Of a stretch of DNA of 64,000 nt, positions 24,555 to 33,503 are shown in pieces. The DNA lies in contig CAZUQM010000028.1 in the NCBI GenBank assembly GCA_964622545.1, positions 28,571 through 92,570 on the forward strand. Reading direction: 5' to 3'. The notes beneath the pieces are model-generated. The model was not told the DNA's origin. It was given only the letters and a program-made list of their open reading frames with translations, and searched no databases. Origin of the DNA: JAFGLZ01 sp964622545. GTDB lineage: Bacteria; Planctomycetota; Phycisphaerae; UBA1845; JAFGLZ01. Every line of letters begins with the position of its first letter. Position 1 is the first letter of the stretch. The position numbers were made by a program, and so were the translations under genes.

Positions 24555-25985
24555 TCACCCCTCCTCGACGACGCGCATCTTCATCAGGTCGGCCAGGTGC
24601 CGCGCCGTCTGGAGGTGGTCGCCGTAGAACACGACGCGATGGAGCAGCGTCATCATGTCGCCCTCGAGCACGCCGCCGCCCCAGTTGCGGGCCATCTGGG
24701 CCGCATCGTTGATCTCGGTGACGATCTGCGTCCGGCAGGCCCGGACCGATTTGTCCGGCACCTCGCTGATCGTGCCCGTCGAGATCAGGATCGTGTCCAG
24801 GTTGATCAACTTGGTCCGCGTGATCGGCTGACCGATGCGGTACTGGATCTCGGGCACGACGCCGCCACCGATCTCCGAGTGGCTCCGCAGCAGGTACGGC
24901 GAATCCGGACTGTCGGGCCCCTCCATCTTGAGCGGACCGACGCAGTGGGCGGTCCAGACGGCGTTCTTCGACGTATCGAACGTCGCGTTGCCCTGGAACC
25001 CCGCTATGCCGAGCAGGTGCTGGAACACCAGCATCGTCCACGTCGAGTCCATGTCGCCCTCGCAGGAGGCCGGGATGCCGCGATCGCGCAGCCGCGTGAA
25101 GCCCAGACACGGGAAGCCGCGTTGCAGCCAGCCCATGCACGTGCCCACGGCCAGGGCCTGGGCCTTCTCCTGCTCGATGAGCTGATCGAGCGCGATGCTG
25201 ACCCGAGCGGCCTTGAGCACGTCCTCCTTCGTGGGCTCGACGGTCTTCTTGGCCTCCTTCAGCCATCGGTCGCACTCGGCCTGGGCCTTGGCCGCGTCGA
25301 CGTTCTTGAGCGTCTCATCGAAGCGCTTCTGCGGCACGACGACGACCTCCGTGCCGAACCGCTTCTTGATCTCCTCGATGTTGCGCGACTTCTCCGTGCC
25401 GCGTAACGGCTCGAACACGAGCACGCGGCTGTGCTTCATCAGCGGGATGACGCGGAGCAGGCGGGCGGCGCGCTCCAACTCACCGTAATCGCTGCTGGTA
25501 AGCATCGTGACCGGTTTGCCCTCCCGCTGCCAACGGAACGGATACATCCAGTCGTGCCCGCTTGCGGGCAGCGAGAAAACCACGAGCGGCCGGCCGCTAT
25601 CGAGAATGGGCTTCGAGACCCGCAGCAGCCCGCCGATACGCAGGTTGATGGCGAGAACCGGGGCTTCGTTCCCCGCCTTCTTCATCAGGGCCGCGGCCTC
25701 CTTGGCGCTGTTCGCTCTGCCGACCACGAACGCCACGTTGCCGAGCGTCTTCTCGATCTGCTTGAGCCGCTTCTCCATCGCGGCGATCTCTTCCTCGCAG
25801 ACGCCCCAGTTTCGGTCGGCCGGTCCGGCCGACCCGGTGAAGATCGTGCAGATGCGGATCTTGTCGGGTAGCGCGTTCGCCGGCGGCTGCGCGGCCGACA
25901 CCGATTCGGCCGCATGCGTGGCCCCCAGAAGAAGACCGCCCGCGGTCGCTCCCAAGAAATCCCGACGTGTGCAGTTCTGACACAT
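24555..25985 (-). CDS. Tat-exported fucose/arabinose-isomerase-like protein
   Basis: 476 residues. The N-terminus MCQNCTRRDFLGATAGGLLL is a twin-arginine signal, meaning export of a folded, probably cofactor-bearing protein. The body resembles L-fucose/L-arabinose isomerase-like proteins: an N-terminal Rossmann-like part (VLAINLRIGGL, RVLVFEPLRG), then CEGDMDSTWTMLVFQHLLG and the C-terminal TAHCVGPLKM segment, where family members place metal-binding Glu/Asp/His. Known members are cytoplasmic sugar isomerases, so Tat export is odd. Gene order (this gene, then the sialidase-like gene) suggests a periplasmic role with released sugars. Whether it is an active isomerase cannot be told from sequence alone. 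Confidence 0.66.
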   Translation of the reverse strand: MCQNCTRRDFLGATAGGLLLGATHAAESVSAAQPPANALPDKIRICTIFTGSAGPADRNWGVCEEEIAAMEKRLKQIEKTLGNVAFVVGRANSAKEAAALMKKAGNEAPVLAINLRIGGLLRVSKPILDSGRPLVVFSLPASGHDWMYPFRWQREGKPVTMLTSSDYGELERAARLLRVIPLMKHSRVLVFEPLRGTEKSRNIEEIKKRFGTEVVVVPQKRFDETLKNVDAAKAQAECDRWLKEAKKTVEPTKEDVLKAARVSIALDQLIEQEKAQALAVGTCMGWLQRGFPCLGFTRLRDRGIPASCEGDMDSTWTMLVFQHLLGIAGFQGNATFDTSKNAVWTAHCVGPLKMEGPDSPDSPYLLRSHSEIGGGVVPEIQYRIGQPITRTKLINLDTILISTGTISEVPDKSVRACRTQIVTEINDAAQMARNWGGGVLEGDMMTLLHRVVFYGDHLQTARHLADLMKMRVVEEG

Positions 25986-26059
25986 GGCCGACGTCCTCCA
26001 AGAAAGGTGATGCAGCGTTCTGATGAGGCTCGCGATCGACGTGAGACACGACCATCATA

Positions 26060-26770
26060 CTACGCCCGGGCCTGCCGGGCCAGAAATCCCTCGCTCCATG
26101 TCCGCAGGGCCGAGAGCAGGCACGCCCGCTTCTCGTCCAGGTCCATGAACGCCGCCCGCGACAGCTCGATCTGGATCCACGGCAGCTCCGCCGCGTGCGA
26201 CCGCGTGATGAACCCGCCGCGGAACGGCTCGTTGATCGACGGCTCGTAACGGAACGCCCCCGCCAGGGCATCAGCCAGCGATGTGATCCAGTCCGGCGGA
26301 CACGTGCCGTCGGCGTTGCTCAGGCAGATCCACGGGCGCTCCGCGCCCGGATCGGGGCCGACGGGCGGGCCCTGGGCGGCCATCGTGTGACAATCGATAC
26401 CTGCGACCGTGCCCCACCGTGCCAGCTCTCGAAGCCGGGCGTGATAGGGCCTGTAGCAGCGGGCTAAGAGCTGTTCGATCACCGACTCCGGCAGAGGCTC
26501 GCGATAGACAGGCACGTCCCAACACGTGTGCGTCTTGACCACGCCGTCGCGGCCGCGATCGTCCTCGGCGCGGTTCAGGTCGACGATCGCGCGGGCGACG
26601 TCGGTGGTGACGAACGCGGTCACGTCGTCGGCCAGCGCGTAGATCGCGGCGGCGCCCTCGTCGCCGTCCTCGAGGATATCCTGCTCGGTCAGAACGCAGT
26701 AAGGCCGCGCCTCCGGCGGCACGGTCGAGCCCGCATGGGGTACGGAGATCAGCAGGGGCAGCCTCATCAT
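26060..26770 (-). CDS. N-formylglutamate amidohydrolase family protein
   Basis: 236-residue cytoplasmic hydrolase of the N-formylglutamate amidohydrolase family (HutG-type and relatives). It opens with LISVPHAGSTVPPEA, the zinc-site His motif, followed by AIVDLNRAEDD and GIDCHTM, whose His and acidic residues fit the family's metal site; HAAELPWIQIELSR near the end is also typical. The ATG at 26770 (or 26767) overlaps the stop of the gamma-glutamyltransferase gene, so translation is probably coupled. No other histidine-degradation gene is present, so the substrate may be another N-acyl or gamma-glutamyl amide released by the neighbouring enzymes. Confidence 0.87.
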   Translation of the reverse strand: MMRLPLLISVPHAGSTVPPEARPYCVLTEQDILEDGDEGAAAIYALADDVTAFVTTDVARAIVDLNRAEDDRGRDGVVKTHTCWDVPVYREPLPESVIEQLLARCYRPYHARLRELARWGTVAGIDCHTMAAQGPPVGPDPGAERPWICLSNADGTCPPDWITSLADALAGAFRYEPSINEPFRGGFITRSHAAELPWIQIELSRAAFMDLDEKRACLLSALRTWSEGFLARQARA

Positions 26771-28377
26771 AGGGGCCCCGAGGCCGAGCCGTCGCGTCGC
26801 GGGTCAGCCACACCCATGAACTCGCCGCGCTCGTGACGAACGAGCTGCACGCACCCGAGGTAGAACGAGTACGGATCGCGCGTGTCGATGGTGAACCCCC
26901 GACGGCGCAGCGCCGGCGGGATGTCGCTCCGCATGCGGGTGGCCTCGAGGGCGACCTGGCCCTTGAGCGAGCAATGCAGACGGGGCGCATCCACGGCGGC
27001 CAGGGGGATCTGCGTCTGCAGCCTCACCAAGACCTGGAAGATCGACGACGTGATCCGCTCGCTGCCGGGCGAGCCGAGGACGAGCCAGGGGCGCTTGCCG
27101 CGGAACACCATGGTCGGGGCGACGCTGGCCCAGGGTACGGCGCTGGGCCGCATGTAGTACGGATGCGAGATATCCTCGTATTCGAACGCGCTCATGTAGT
27201 TGTTGTAGAGGAAGCCCAGCTCCGGCGTGGCCACGCACGCCCCGTAGACCCGCTCGATCGATTGCGTGAGCCCGACGACGTTTCCTTCGTCGTCCATCAC
27301 CGACAGGTGCGTCGTGTCGCCGTGGGTTCGCGGCCGCTTGAGGACCTGCTTGGCGGCCAGCTTGGCGTAGTCCTCGCTCATCATGCGTTTGCCGGCGACC
27401 TGCTGGAAGAAGTTCGGGTCGTAGGGCCGGTCCTGCCGATCGATGAAGGCCCTGCGGATGATCTCGGCGAGGGTGCACGCCCCGAGCGGCGTATCGAAGT
27501 CGCGGTGCGAGGCGGGGAGCTGTTGGTAGATGTTGAGCATCTCGATGAGGGTCCGGCCCGCACCGGGCGGGGGAAACGTGAACACGCGGAGGCCGTTGAA
27601 GCGGCACGTAATGGGTCGGCGCTCGATCGGCCGAGGCACCTGGGCCAGATCGTCCTCTCGGATGAAGCCGTCGTTGCGTTCCATGTCCTCGTGGATGTGG
27701 CGGGCGATCTGGCCGGTGTAGAAGTCTCGGACGCCCTTCTCGGCAAGCCGACGCAGGGTCGCCGCGAGCACGGGTTGTCGGTGTGTCATGCCCGCCAGAT
27801 AGGGCCTCGCCCCGTCTCGCAGGAAGAACCGCGCCGCGTTGCGCGATCGCAGCGCCTTCAGATCCCGCTTCGTCAGGGCATGCTGGAGCGGGGTCACCTC
27901 GTAGCCCTCCTCGGCGAGTCGGATGGCGGGTTCGAGCACGCGGGCGAGCTTGAGCTTGCCGTAGTACTCGAGGGCGTATCGCAGGACGGCCGGGGTGCTG
28001 GGCACGGTGGTGGCGCGGTAGCCGCGCCGTCGCTCCCGCTTCTTGGCGAGGACCTCGGCCGTGGCCCGGTACGGGGCTCGCGATGAGCCGTCCAGCGCGA
28101 AGGTTCGTCGCGATTCGGTATGGCGAATCAGCATCATGGTCTGTCCGCCGAGGCCCGACGCCGCGGGCTCGCAGACGCCCAAGGCGAACGCGGCGGCGAC
28201 GGCCGCGTCGACGGCGTTGCCACCGCTGCTGAGCATCTCGGCGCCGGCCTGGGTGGCGTGGTAGTTGGCGGTGGCGATCATGCCTTTCTTCGAGACGGCC
28301 ACGCGCTGGGGATGCTGAACCCGCCGATCATCGAGGTCGAGCAGGTCGGTATCCACCCGGGGTTCTCTGGTGTCCAT
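26767..28377 (-). CDS. Gamma-glutamyltransferase family protein, no signal peptide
   Basis: 536-residue Ntn-hydrolase of the gamma-glutamyltranspeptidase family, which cleaves gamma-glutamyl bonds after self-processing. It shows GMIATANYHATQAGAEMLSSGG and the nucleophile region GDTTHLSV (predicted catalytic Thr355), then ELGFLYNNYMSAF and GSPGSERI. Unlike the well-known periplasmic enzymes it has no signal sequence with the start at 28377, so it may act in the cytoplasm. The frame is open far upstream, but that portion overlaps the ATP-grasp gene and has no homology. It starts 6 bases after the upstream stop and ends in overlap with the amidohydrolase start: a tight operon. Confidence 0.9.
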   Translation of the reverse strand: MDTREPRVDTDLLDLDDRRVQHPQRVAVSKKGMIATANYHATQAGAEMLSSGGNAVDAAVAAAFALGVCEPAASGLGGQTMMLIRHTESRRTFALDGSSRAPYRATAEVLAKKRERRRGYRATTVPSTPAVLRYALEYYGKLKLARVLEPAIRLAEEGYEVTPLQHALTKRDLKALRSRNAARFFLRDGARPYLAGMTHRQPVLAATLRRLAEKGVRDFYTGQIARHIHEDMERNDGFIREDDLAQVPRPIERRPITCRFNGLRVFTFPPPGAGRTLIEMLNIYQQLPASHRDFDTPLGACTLAEIIRRAFIDRQDRPYDPNFFQQVAGKRMMSEDYAKLAAKQVLKRPRTHGDTTHLSVMDDEGNVVGLTQSIERVYGACVATPELGFLYNNYMSAFEYEDISHPYYMRPSAVPWASVAPTMVFRGKRPWLVLGSPGSERITSSIFQVLVRLQTQIPLAAVDAPRLHCSLKGQVALEATRMRSDIPPALRRRGFTIDTRDPYSFYLGCVQLVRHERGEFMGVADPRRDGSASGPL

Positions 28378-28382
28378 GGGCG

Positions 28383-30533
28383 TTACTTCCCGAGGTCCTT
28401 GGCCAGGAACTGCGTCAGCAGGAGGGTCCGCTGCACCAGGCTGACGCGCTCGACGGATTCGTTGGGCGTTCCGAGGTTCCACGCATCCGGTCCGACGCCA
28501 CAGACGCACGCCACCTTGCTGGGCACCAGGCCGGCGACGGAGGGCCAGACCGAAGACTCGTGGTGCAGGGGGATCTCCCATTCCTCGGCGACCCGCTCGA
28601 GGGCCCGGGCGAGCTGGAGGTTGATGCGGCGCTCCCGCATGGGCGGGCGGTCGGAGATCAGCTTGAGCTCCCAGCGGGGTCCCTTGGTCTTGAGGACGGA
28701 GCGCATGCGTTCCTCGACCTCGTCGGCGACCTTGGCGTCCGGATACGTCATGATGATGGTGGCCGTGACACGATGCGGCAAGAGCATGGGCAGACGACTG
28801 GTCGAGACGTCCAGCGCGGAGACCGACACCCGCTTCTTGCGCGAGGTCAGCTTGGAGAACTCCTCGAGCTTGCTCCAGACCCATCGGAGCACCTCGGGCT
28901 TCTTGAGGGCCTTGCCGGGCCGCAAGGGGTCTCCCTCGACGCGGAAGCGATAGCTCCGCTGGCCGCGTCGCTGGGTGATGAGCTTCTCGCCCACGTTGCC
29001 TGGACGCAGCACGAGCACGCGCTTGGCCTCGGCGGCGGCGGCGCGGATGATCTCGGCGCTGTAGCGCGCGTCGCGTCCCTCGTCGGTGTAGTAGAGGACG
29101 CCCAAGGGCAGCTTGCGGAGCGCCCGGCGGTTACGGAGGGCGCGGAGGGCGAACTCGAGCATGGCCAGCGGCGCCCGGGACGAACCGATCCCGTCGCCGT
29201 AGAGCCACTCCGGCTCTCGCCGGAACATCTGGGACGCCAGCTGCGATTCGACGGGCACGTCCAGGTGGCCGATGCAGAGGGTGCCGCCGTCGAAGCCCTT
29301 GGCCGTCTCCCAGGTCCACGCAACGCGTTCGTCGGTGAAGGCCTTGGCCCGCTTCATGCCCAGCCCGCACAGCATCTGATCGACCCGGCGGACGATGTCT
29401 TGGAGACCGACGGGATCGGACGTATGGCTGGTGTAGCTGGTCCACTCGCGGAGGCGTTCCTCGAGGTCATCGCGTCGCTTGGTGATGAAAGAGAAAAGCT
29501 GGGAGGAGGTATCGCCCCCTCTGGCCTGTAGCTTGTCGGGCTCGCGGGTGCCGAAGTACCGTGCGCTGGCCTCTTCGACGAGACGGTTGATCACCGCGGC
29601 GAAGTCGAGGCCGACATGGGCGGCGCCGATGAGGTAGCTGCCGTGCTCGCCGAGGCTGGGCAGGCTGTTGACCTCGAGAATGTAGAGGTTGCCCTCGTCG
29701 TCGAGGCGCATGTCGACGCGGGCGCAGTCGTAGCAGCCGAGGGCGGAGAAGGCCCGCCTGGCGATGTCGCCGGCCCGTTCGAGCAGGTCCTTGCCGATCG
29801 GAGCGGGACACGTGTGGCTGATCGTCCGCCCGCTGCGCCCGGTCTTGTCCTCCCAGGTGTAGATGGCGGGGCCCTCGGCATCGAAGACGATCTCGACGGG
29901 AGGCAGGACCTCCGGCGGGTTGTTGCCGACCAGGCCGACGTTGACCTCGCGGCCCGAGACGTACTGCTCGACGAGGACGGGCTGCTTGAAACGCTCGAAG
30001 ATGACGTGGACGCCTTCGCGGAGCTCGGCCTCGTTGTTGACGATGCGCAGCCCGAAGGAAACCGCCTCGTTCTTCGGTTTGACGATGAGAGGGAAATCCA
30101 GCTCCGGCAGGTCGTCGTCGGGCCCTTCCAGGACGGCGAAGGCCGGCGTGGGCAGGCCCTGCTGCTGGAGGATCATCTTGGTCACAACCTTGTCCAGGGC
30201 CAGGGAGTGGGCCAGCGGCCCGGAAGCGACGTAGGGGATGCCGACCATCTCCAGGATGCTGGGCACGTGCGTGTACCGTGCCTGGCCCTGAATGCCGTAC
30301 GAGACGTTGAAGACGAGCCCCGGGAGCTCGCCCTTGACGACGCGGGGCATGAACTCCTCGAGCCGATCGACGAGGTCCTTGTCGCCCTCGAGCGCGACGA
30401 CCTGATGCCCGCCCTTCTTCAAGGCGTCGGTGATGCGCTTGATCGTCTTGAGGCCGATGATCTCCTGGTTCGGTAGTCCGAACAGGTTGATAACCTTGCG
30501 GTTCTCTCGGTTGTAGACCACAGCTACCTTCAT
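28383..30533 (-). CDS. Fusion: D-Ala-D-Ala ligase-like ATP-grasp + M20-type peptidase-like domain
   Basis: 716-residue two-domain protein. Residues 1-330 are a D-alanine-D-alanine-ligase-like ATP-grasp enzyme (ATP-dependent peptide or amide bond formation): FPLIVKPKNEAVSFG near 147-161, EVNVGLVGN, and the metal-binding YILEVNSLPSLGEH near 284-297. Residues about 370-716 resemble M20 metallopeptidases: CIGHLDVPVES (H423, D425), DGIGSSRAPLAMLEF (D447) and YYTDEGRDA (E485). The last zinc ligand, normally a His in the AHTPNE-like motif, is replaced: GPDAWNLGTPNESV. The start at 30533 has GAGGAGA upstream. First gene of the operon with gamma-glutamyltransferase and amidohydrolase; likely links building and breaking of a small peptide or amide. 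Confidence 0.82.
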   Translation of the reverse strand: MKVAVVYNRENRKVINLFGLPNQEIIGLKTIKRITDALKKGGHQVVALEGDKDLVDRLEEFMPRVVKGELPGLVFNVSYGIQGQARYTHVPSILEMVGIPYVASGPLAHSLALDKVVTKMILQQQGLPTPAFAVLEGPDDDLPELDFPLIVKPKNEAVSFGLRIVNNEAELREGVHVIFERFKQPVLVEQYVSGREVNVGLVGNNPPEVLPPVEIVFDAEGPAIYTWEDKTGRSGRTISHTCPAPIGKDLLERAGDIARRAFSALGCYDCARVDMRLDDEGNLYILEVNSLPSLGEHGSYLIGAAHVGLDFAAVINRLVEEASARYFGTREPDKLQARGGDTSSQLFSFITKRRDDLEERLREWTSYTSHTSDPVGLQDIVRRVDQMLCGLGMKRAKAFTDERVAWTWETAKGFDGGTLCIGHLDVPVESQLASQMFRREPEWLYGDGIGSSRAPLAMLEFALRALRNRRALRKLPLGVLYYTDEGRDARYSAEIIRAAAAEAKRVLVLRPGNVGEKLITQRRGQRSYRFRVEGDPLRPGKALKKPEVLRWVWSKLEEFSKLTSRKKRVSVSALDVSTSRLPMLLPHRVTATIIMTYPDAKVADEVEERMRSVLKTKGPRWELKLISDRPPMRERRINLQLARALERVAEEWEIPLHHESSVWPSVAGLVPSKVACVCGVGPDAWNLGTPNESVERVSLVQRTLLLTQFLAKDLGK

Positions 30534-31109
30534 GGACGTCTCCTCAGCCCTGGGCCTTCGGTGCGTTCCCGGCCGGCCCGACCCTGGCAGAACAGGTGAT
30601 GATCCGTCGGCGGCGCCAAGGGCCACTCGTATCGTACGCCTCTTCCGCCGGCAACGCCATGGCCGGCGGAACCGCCCGAGCCGCGGACACCTTCGCGGGA
30701 CGGAACCTTCGCCCATCATGGTGGCCGCCGATCGAGCCCCTCAAGTGGGATGCCTGCTGTGTGCCCCCGGTCCGACCGGCCTCGGTTCCGGGGCCGTCCA
30801 GAGGGCCTTGGTGGACGCATGGGTGCATGACCGTCTGGGCGGGGGTCCTGTGCCCCGAAGGGGCAAGATGGTGACCGCGCCACATCGTCCTCAGCGCGGG
30901 CCCTTTCCCGAAAGGGCAACCACCCGAGCCCCGCTGGCACCCGCGGCGCAGCCAGTGCGGCTCGGTGAACGGCCCGCCCGGGACGTCAGGTACCCCGGAC
31001 GCTTCGGCTACCTGCTGTCGCAGCTTGCTTGCGCTTGCGCATCGGCTAGAATGGTGGATTACGCTGCCATTGATGCGGCTTGAGGGGACGTCTGTACGTG
31101 GCTCGGGCC
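30534..31109. other. Divergent intergenic region with promoter for the Bat-type operon
   Basis: About 575 bases between the divergent ATP-grasp/M20 and retropepsin/TPR genes. The frames crossing it have no recognisable content and are judged spurious. It contains short inverted repeats of the CCCGAAGGGG and CCCGAAAGGG kind and the 13-mer CAGTGCGGCTCGG shared with the region at 23066-23355, so part of it may be the same dispersed element. Confidence 0.5.
31025..31052 (+). promoter_or_regulatory. Candidate sigma-70-type promoter of the MoxR/Bat-type operon
   Basis: TTGCTT (31025-31030) and TAGAAT (31047-31052) are separated by 16 bases and lie 58 bases upstream of the ATG at 31110, the first gene of a run of six nearly contiguous genes. 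Confidence 0.45.
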
Positions 31110-33503
31110 ATGGGTCCGCACCGTGCCGACCATGCTTGGATGTCGTGTCCTTTGATCTGCGACTTGCACCTGCAACGAACCTGGGTAGGTCTTCTTGCCG
31201 GCGCCACGGCGGCGATGTTGGTGACGCTGGCGGGGCGCCCGGCCTGCGCCCAACGTATCGCGATCACGCCGATCGACGGAAGGCTCTGCGCCCGTTGCGA
31301 GCTCGTCGCAAGCGGCAAGATGATCCCCGCCAATGTGGTGATCGACCTCGGCTCGCGGATGCCGCTTGTCGTGCACGCCCGCACGGCCCGCATGATGGAG
31401 ATCACCCGGACCAGCGAGGTCGACCTGCGCTTCAAGACGGTCGACCTGAAGGGTTTGAAGGCCCTGCCGATGGATGTGGAGATGCTGGCGACGCTCACGC
31501 GCGACCACGCGCCGGAGCTGGGTGAGGTGCCGGCGGTGGCCATCTTGGGTCTGGCGGCCTTCAAGCCGCAGGCGGTGCAGCTCGAGATCGCCAAGGAGAT
31601 GCTCCGCGTGCTGCCGGCCTCCGATGCGGACGCCCTCATGGCCAAGGCACCATCCGCCAAGCCGGACACCGACCGGAAGACGTGGGTCGTGCCCTATCGT
31701 GAGGAGGGTTTCGGACTCTGGCTGGAGGGCCAGGCGCCCGACGACTACGCCGTCCGCGTCTTGCTACGGACGCTGCACGAAGACACGCTCATCGACGAGG
31801 TCACGAGCGACCTGGCCGGCGCGCCGGGCGGCTCACTGGATGACCTGCGCGTCGGCGGGCTGAACATCGCCCGGTACGTGGCCTTTCGCCCGTCGGACCT
31901 CTCGACGGCACCCCAGCCCAGGCCGGACGTGGTCCTTGGGACGAACCTCCTGCGTCACTTCCGACTGACGCTCGACCCGAACGGCAAACGATTGCTGTTC
32001 GAGCAGACGCTGGCCCCCTCCTTTCCGACGCATGAGCGGGCGTACTTCGTCGCTCTGACCGACGAGGACGCCGACGCGATCGAGACCTTCCTGCGTCAGC
32101 ACGAGGACTCGCGTCTGGCGCGAGAGGCCAGCCGCAAGCTCGTGGATCTTCGGCTGGAGGACTATTCGCCGGACGATCAGGCGTCGGTGCAGGCGGTAGA
32201 ACGCGCGGTCAGGACGCGGGCGCGCCTGCTGGCCGAACCCCGGCGGGCGACCAAACTGCTCCAACGGGCCGATGCCCTGCTGGCCGAGACTGACGGGACC
32301 AAGCGCGCCGTGGCGGAGACGATCTTGACCGAGGCCCTGCGTCATGCCCCCAAGGCGCTGGACGCGACGGCGTCGCATCAGATCCAGGCCCGCCTGGGTT
32401 GGCTGGCGATGCAGCGTGGCGAGCTGAAGCAGGCGCGCCGTCATCTGCTGAGCGCGGCCTTCGGGATGCCGCGCGACCCGACGGTGAACCTCTGGATGGG
32501 CCAGCTCTACGAACGGATGGGCAAGCCGGCGCGGGCGTGGTCGCGCTACCTGCAGGCCGCGATCGACCGGGACGCGCCGCGCGAGGCCTTCGTGGGGCTC
32601 GATCGTCTCAACCGCAACGCCGAGTTCCGCAAGACGTTCACCATGGACGACGCGGCGCAACTGATCGAGGGGCGTGTGGCCGCGTACCATCCGGCTCGGA
32701 CGTACCTGGAAGAGCGGTCTTCGGGTGGGCCGAGCAGCGGTCCAACGGCGGCCGGCGGTACGCTGCTGGTCGAAGCGTTCACGTGCCTCGACCACGCGGG
32801 GACGCAGGCCTCGGAGTTGGCCTTCGGCGGCTTGATCGAGTACTTCGACGGTCTCGACGTGGCGTTCCTGCAGTATCACCTGCCGACGCCACAGCTCGAC
32901 CCGCTCGCGGCCGGCATCGGCCAGGCGCGGGCCCGCCACCACGAGGTGACATCGCCTCCGGCGATCGTGTTCAACGGGGTCGAGCGCGTGGCCATGACGG
33001 GCGATGCGTCGGCGACCGAGCGCGTCTTCTCGGCCTGTCGAGCCGCGGCCAAGAAGGCGGCAACCAAGGCATCGGGATGCACGATCACCGGCGAGATCGC
33101 GCTCGAGGGTAACGCGATCCGCGGCCGGGTCCACGTCCAAGGAGCCGGCGACGGCGAGAAGCGCTTGCACGTCGTGCTCTGCGAGCGGCGGGTTATGGTG
33201 CCCGGCGCGAACGGCGTGGTGATGCATCGGTGTGTGGCGCGGGCGACGCTGACCCCGCTGGCGGGCACCGCGATCGAAGGAGTCTCCGCGCGTCTGCCCA
33301 TCGATCTGAAAGTCAAGCAGCTATCCGAACGCGTGGAGGCGGCGATCGCCAAGATGGAAAAGGCGGGCAAGATCCGCTTCTCGACGCGGCCGACCTATAT
33401 CGACCCGCGAGGACTGATCGTCGTGGCCTGGGTGGAGGACGTCGAGACGAAGCGGGTCGTGGCGGTCCACCGCAGCGATCTCATGGGAGGTGGGCAGCGA
33501 TGA
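31110..33503 (+). CDS. Exported retropepsin-like / TPR / thioredoxin-fold-like protein
   Basis: About 797 residues. A signal peptide-like stretch (WVGLLAGATAAMLVTLAGRPACA) is followed by two half-domains of an aspartyl-protease (retropepsin) fold: one near VIDLGSRMPLVVHA and a second near LDDLRVGGLNIARYVAF. The catalytic triplet DTG reads DLG at residue 79, so protease activity is doubtful. Helical TPR-like repeats follow (about 340-500), then a thioredoxin/DUF1223-like stretch (GGTLLVEAFTCLDHAG) with a single Cys and a beta-rich end. Start is uncertain: TTG 31080, ATG 31110 and ATG 31140 are in frame and none has a strong Shine-Dalgarno. Its stop overlaps the next ATG (ATGA). Confidence 0.68.
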   Translation: MGPHRADHAWMSCPLICDLHLQRTWVGLLAGATAAMLVTLAGRPACAQRIAITPIDGRLCARCELVASGKMIPANVVIDLGSRMPLVVHARTARMMEITRTSEVDLRFKTVDLKGLKALPMDVEMLATLTRDHAPELGEVPAVAILGLAAFKPQAVQLEIAKEMLRVLPASDADALMAKAPSAKPDTDRKTWVVPYREEGFGLWLEGQAPDDYAVRVLLRTLHEDTLIDEVTSDLAGAPGGSLDDLRVGGLNIARYVAFRPSDLSTAPQPRPDVVLGTNLLRHFRLTLDPNGKRLLFEQTLAPSFPTHERAYFVALTDEDADAIETFLRQHEDSRLAREASRKLVDLRLEDYSPDDQASVQAVERAVRTRARLLAEPRRATKLLQRADALLAETDGTKRAVAETILTEALRHAPKALDATASHQIQARLGWLAMQRGELKQARRHLLSAAFGMPRDPTVNLWMGQLYERMGKPARAWSRYLQAAIDRDAPREAFVGLDRLNRNAEFRKTFTMDDAAQLIEGRVAAYHPARTYLEERSSGGPSSGPTAAGGTLLVEAFTCLDHAGTQASELAFGGLIEYFDGLDVAFLQYHLPTPQLDPLAAGIGQARARHHEVTSPPAIVFNGVERVAMTGDASATERVFSACRAAAKKAATKASGCTITGEIALEGNAIRGRVHVQGAGDGEKRLHVVLCERRVMVPGANGVVMHRCVARATLTPLAGTAIEGVSARLPIDLKVKQLSERVEAAIAKMEKAGKIRFSTRPTYIDPRGLIVVAWVEDVETKRVVAVHRSDLMGGGQR

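Noticed and set aside
30532..31083. Plus-strand frame in the divergent intergenic region
   Set aside because: No homology, crosses the candidate promoter of the next gene, unusual composition.
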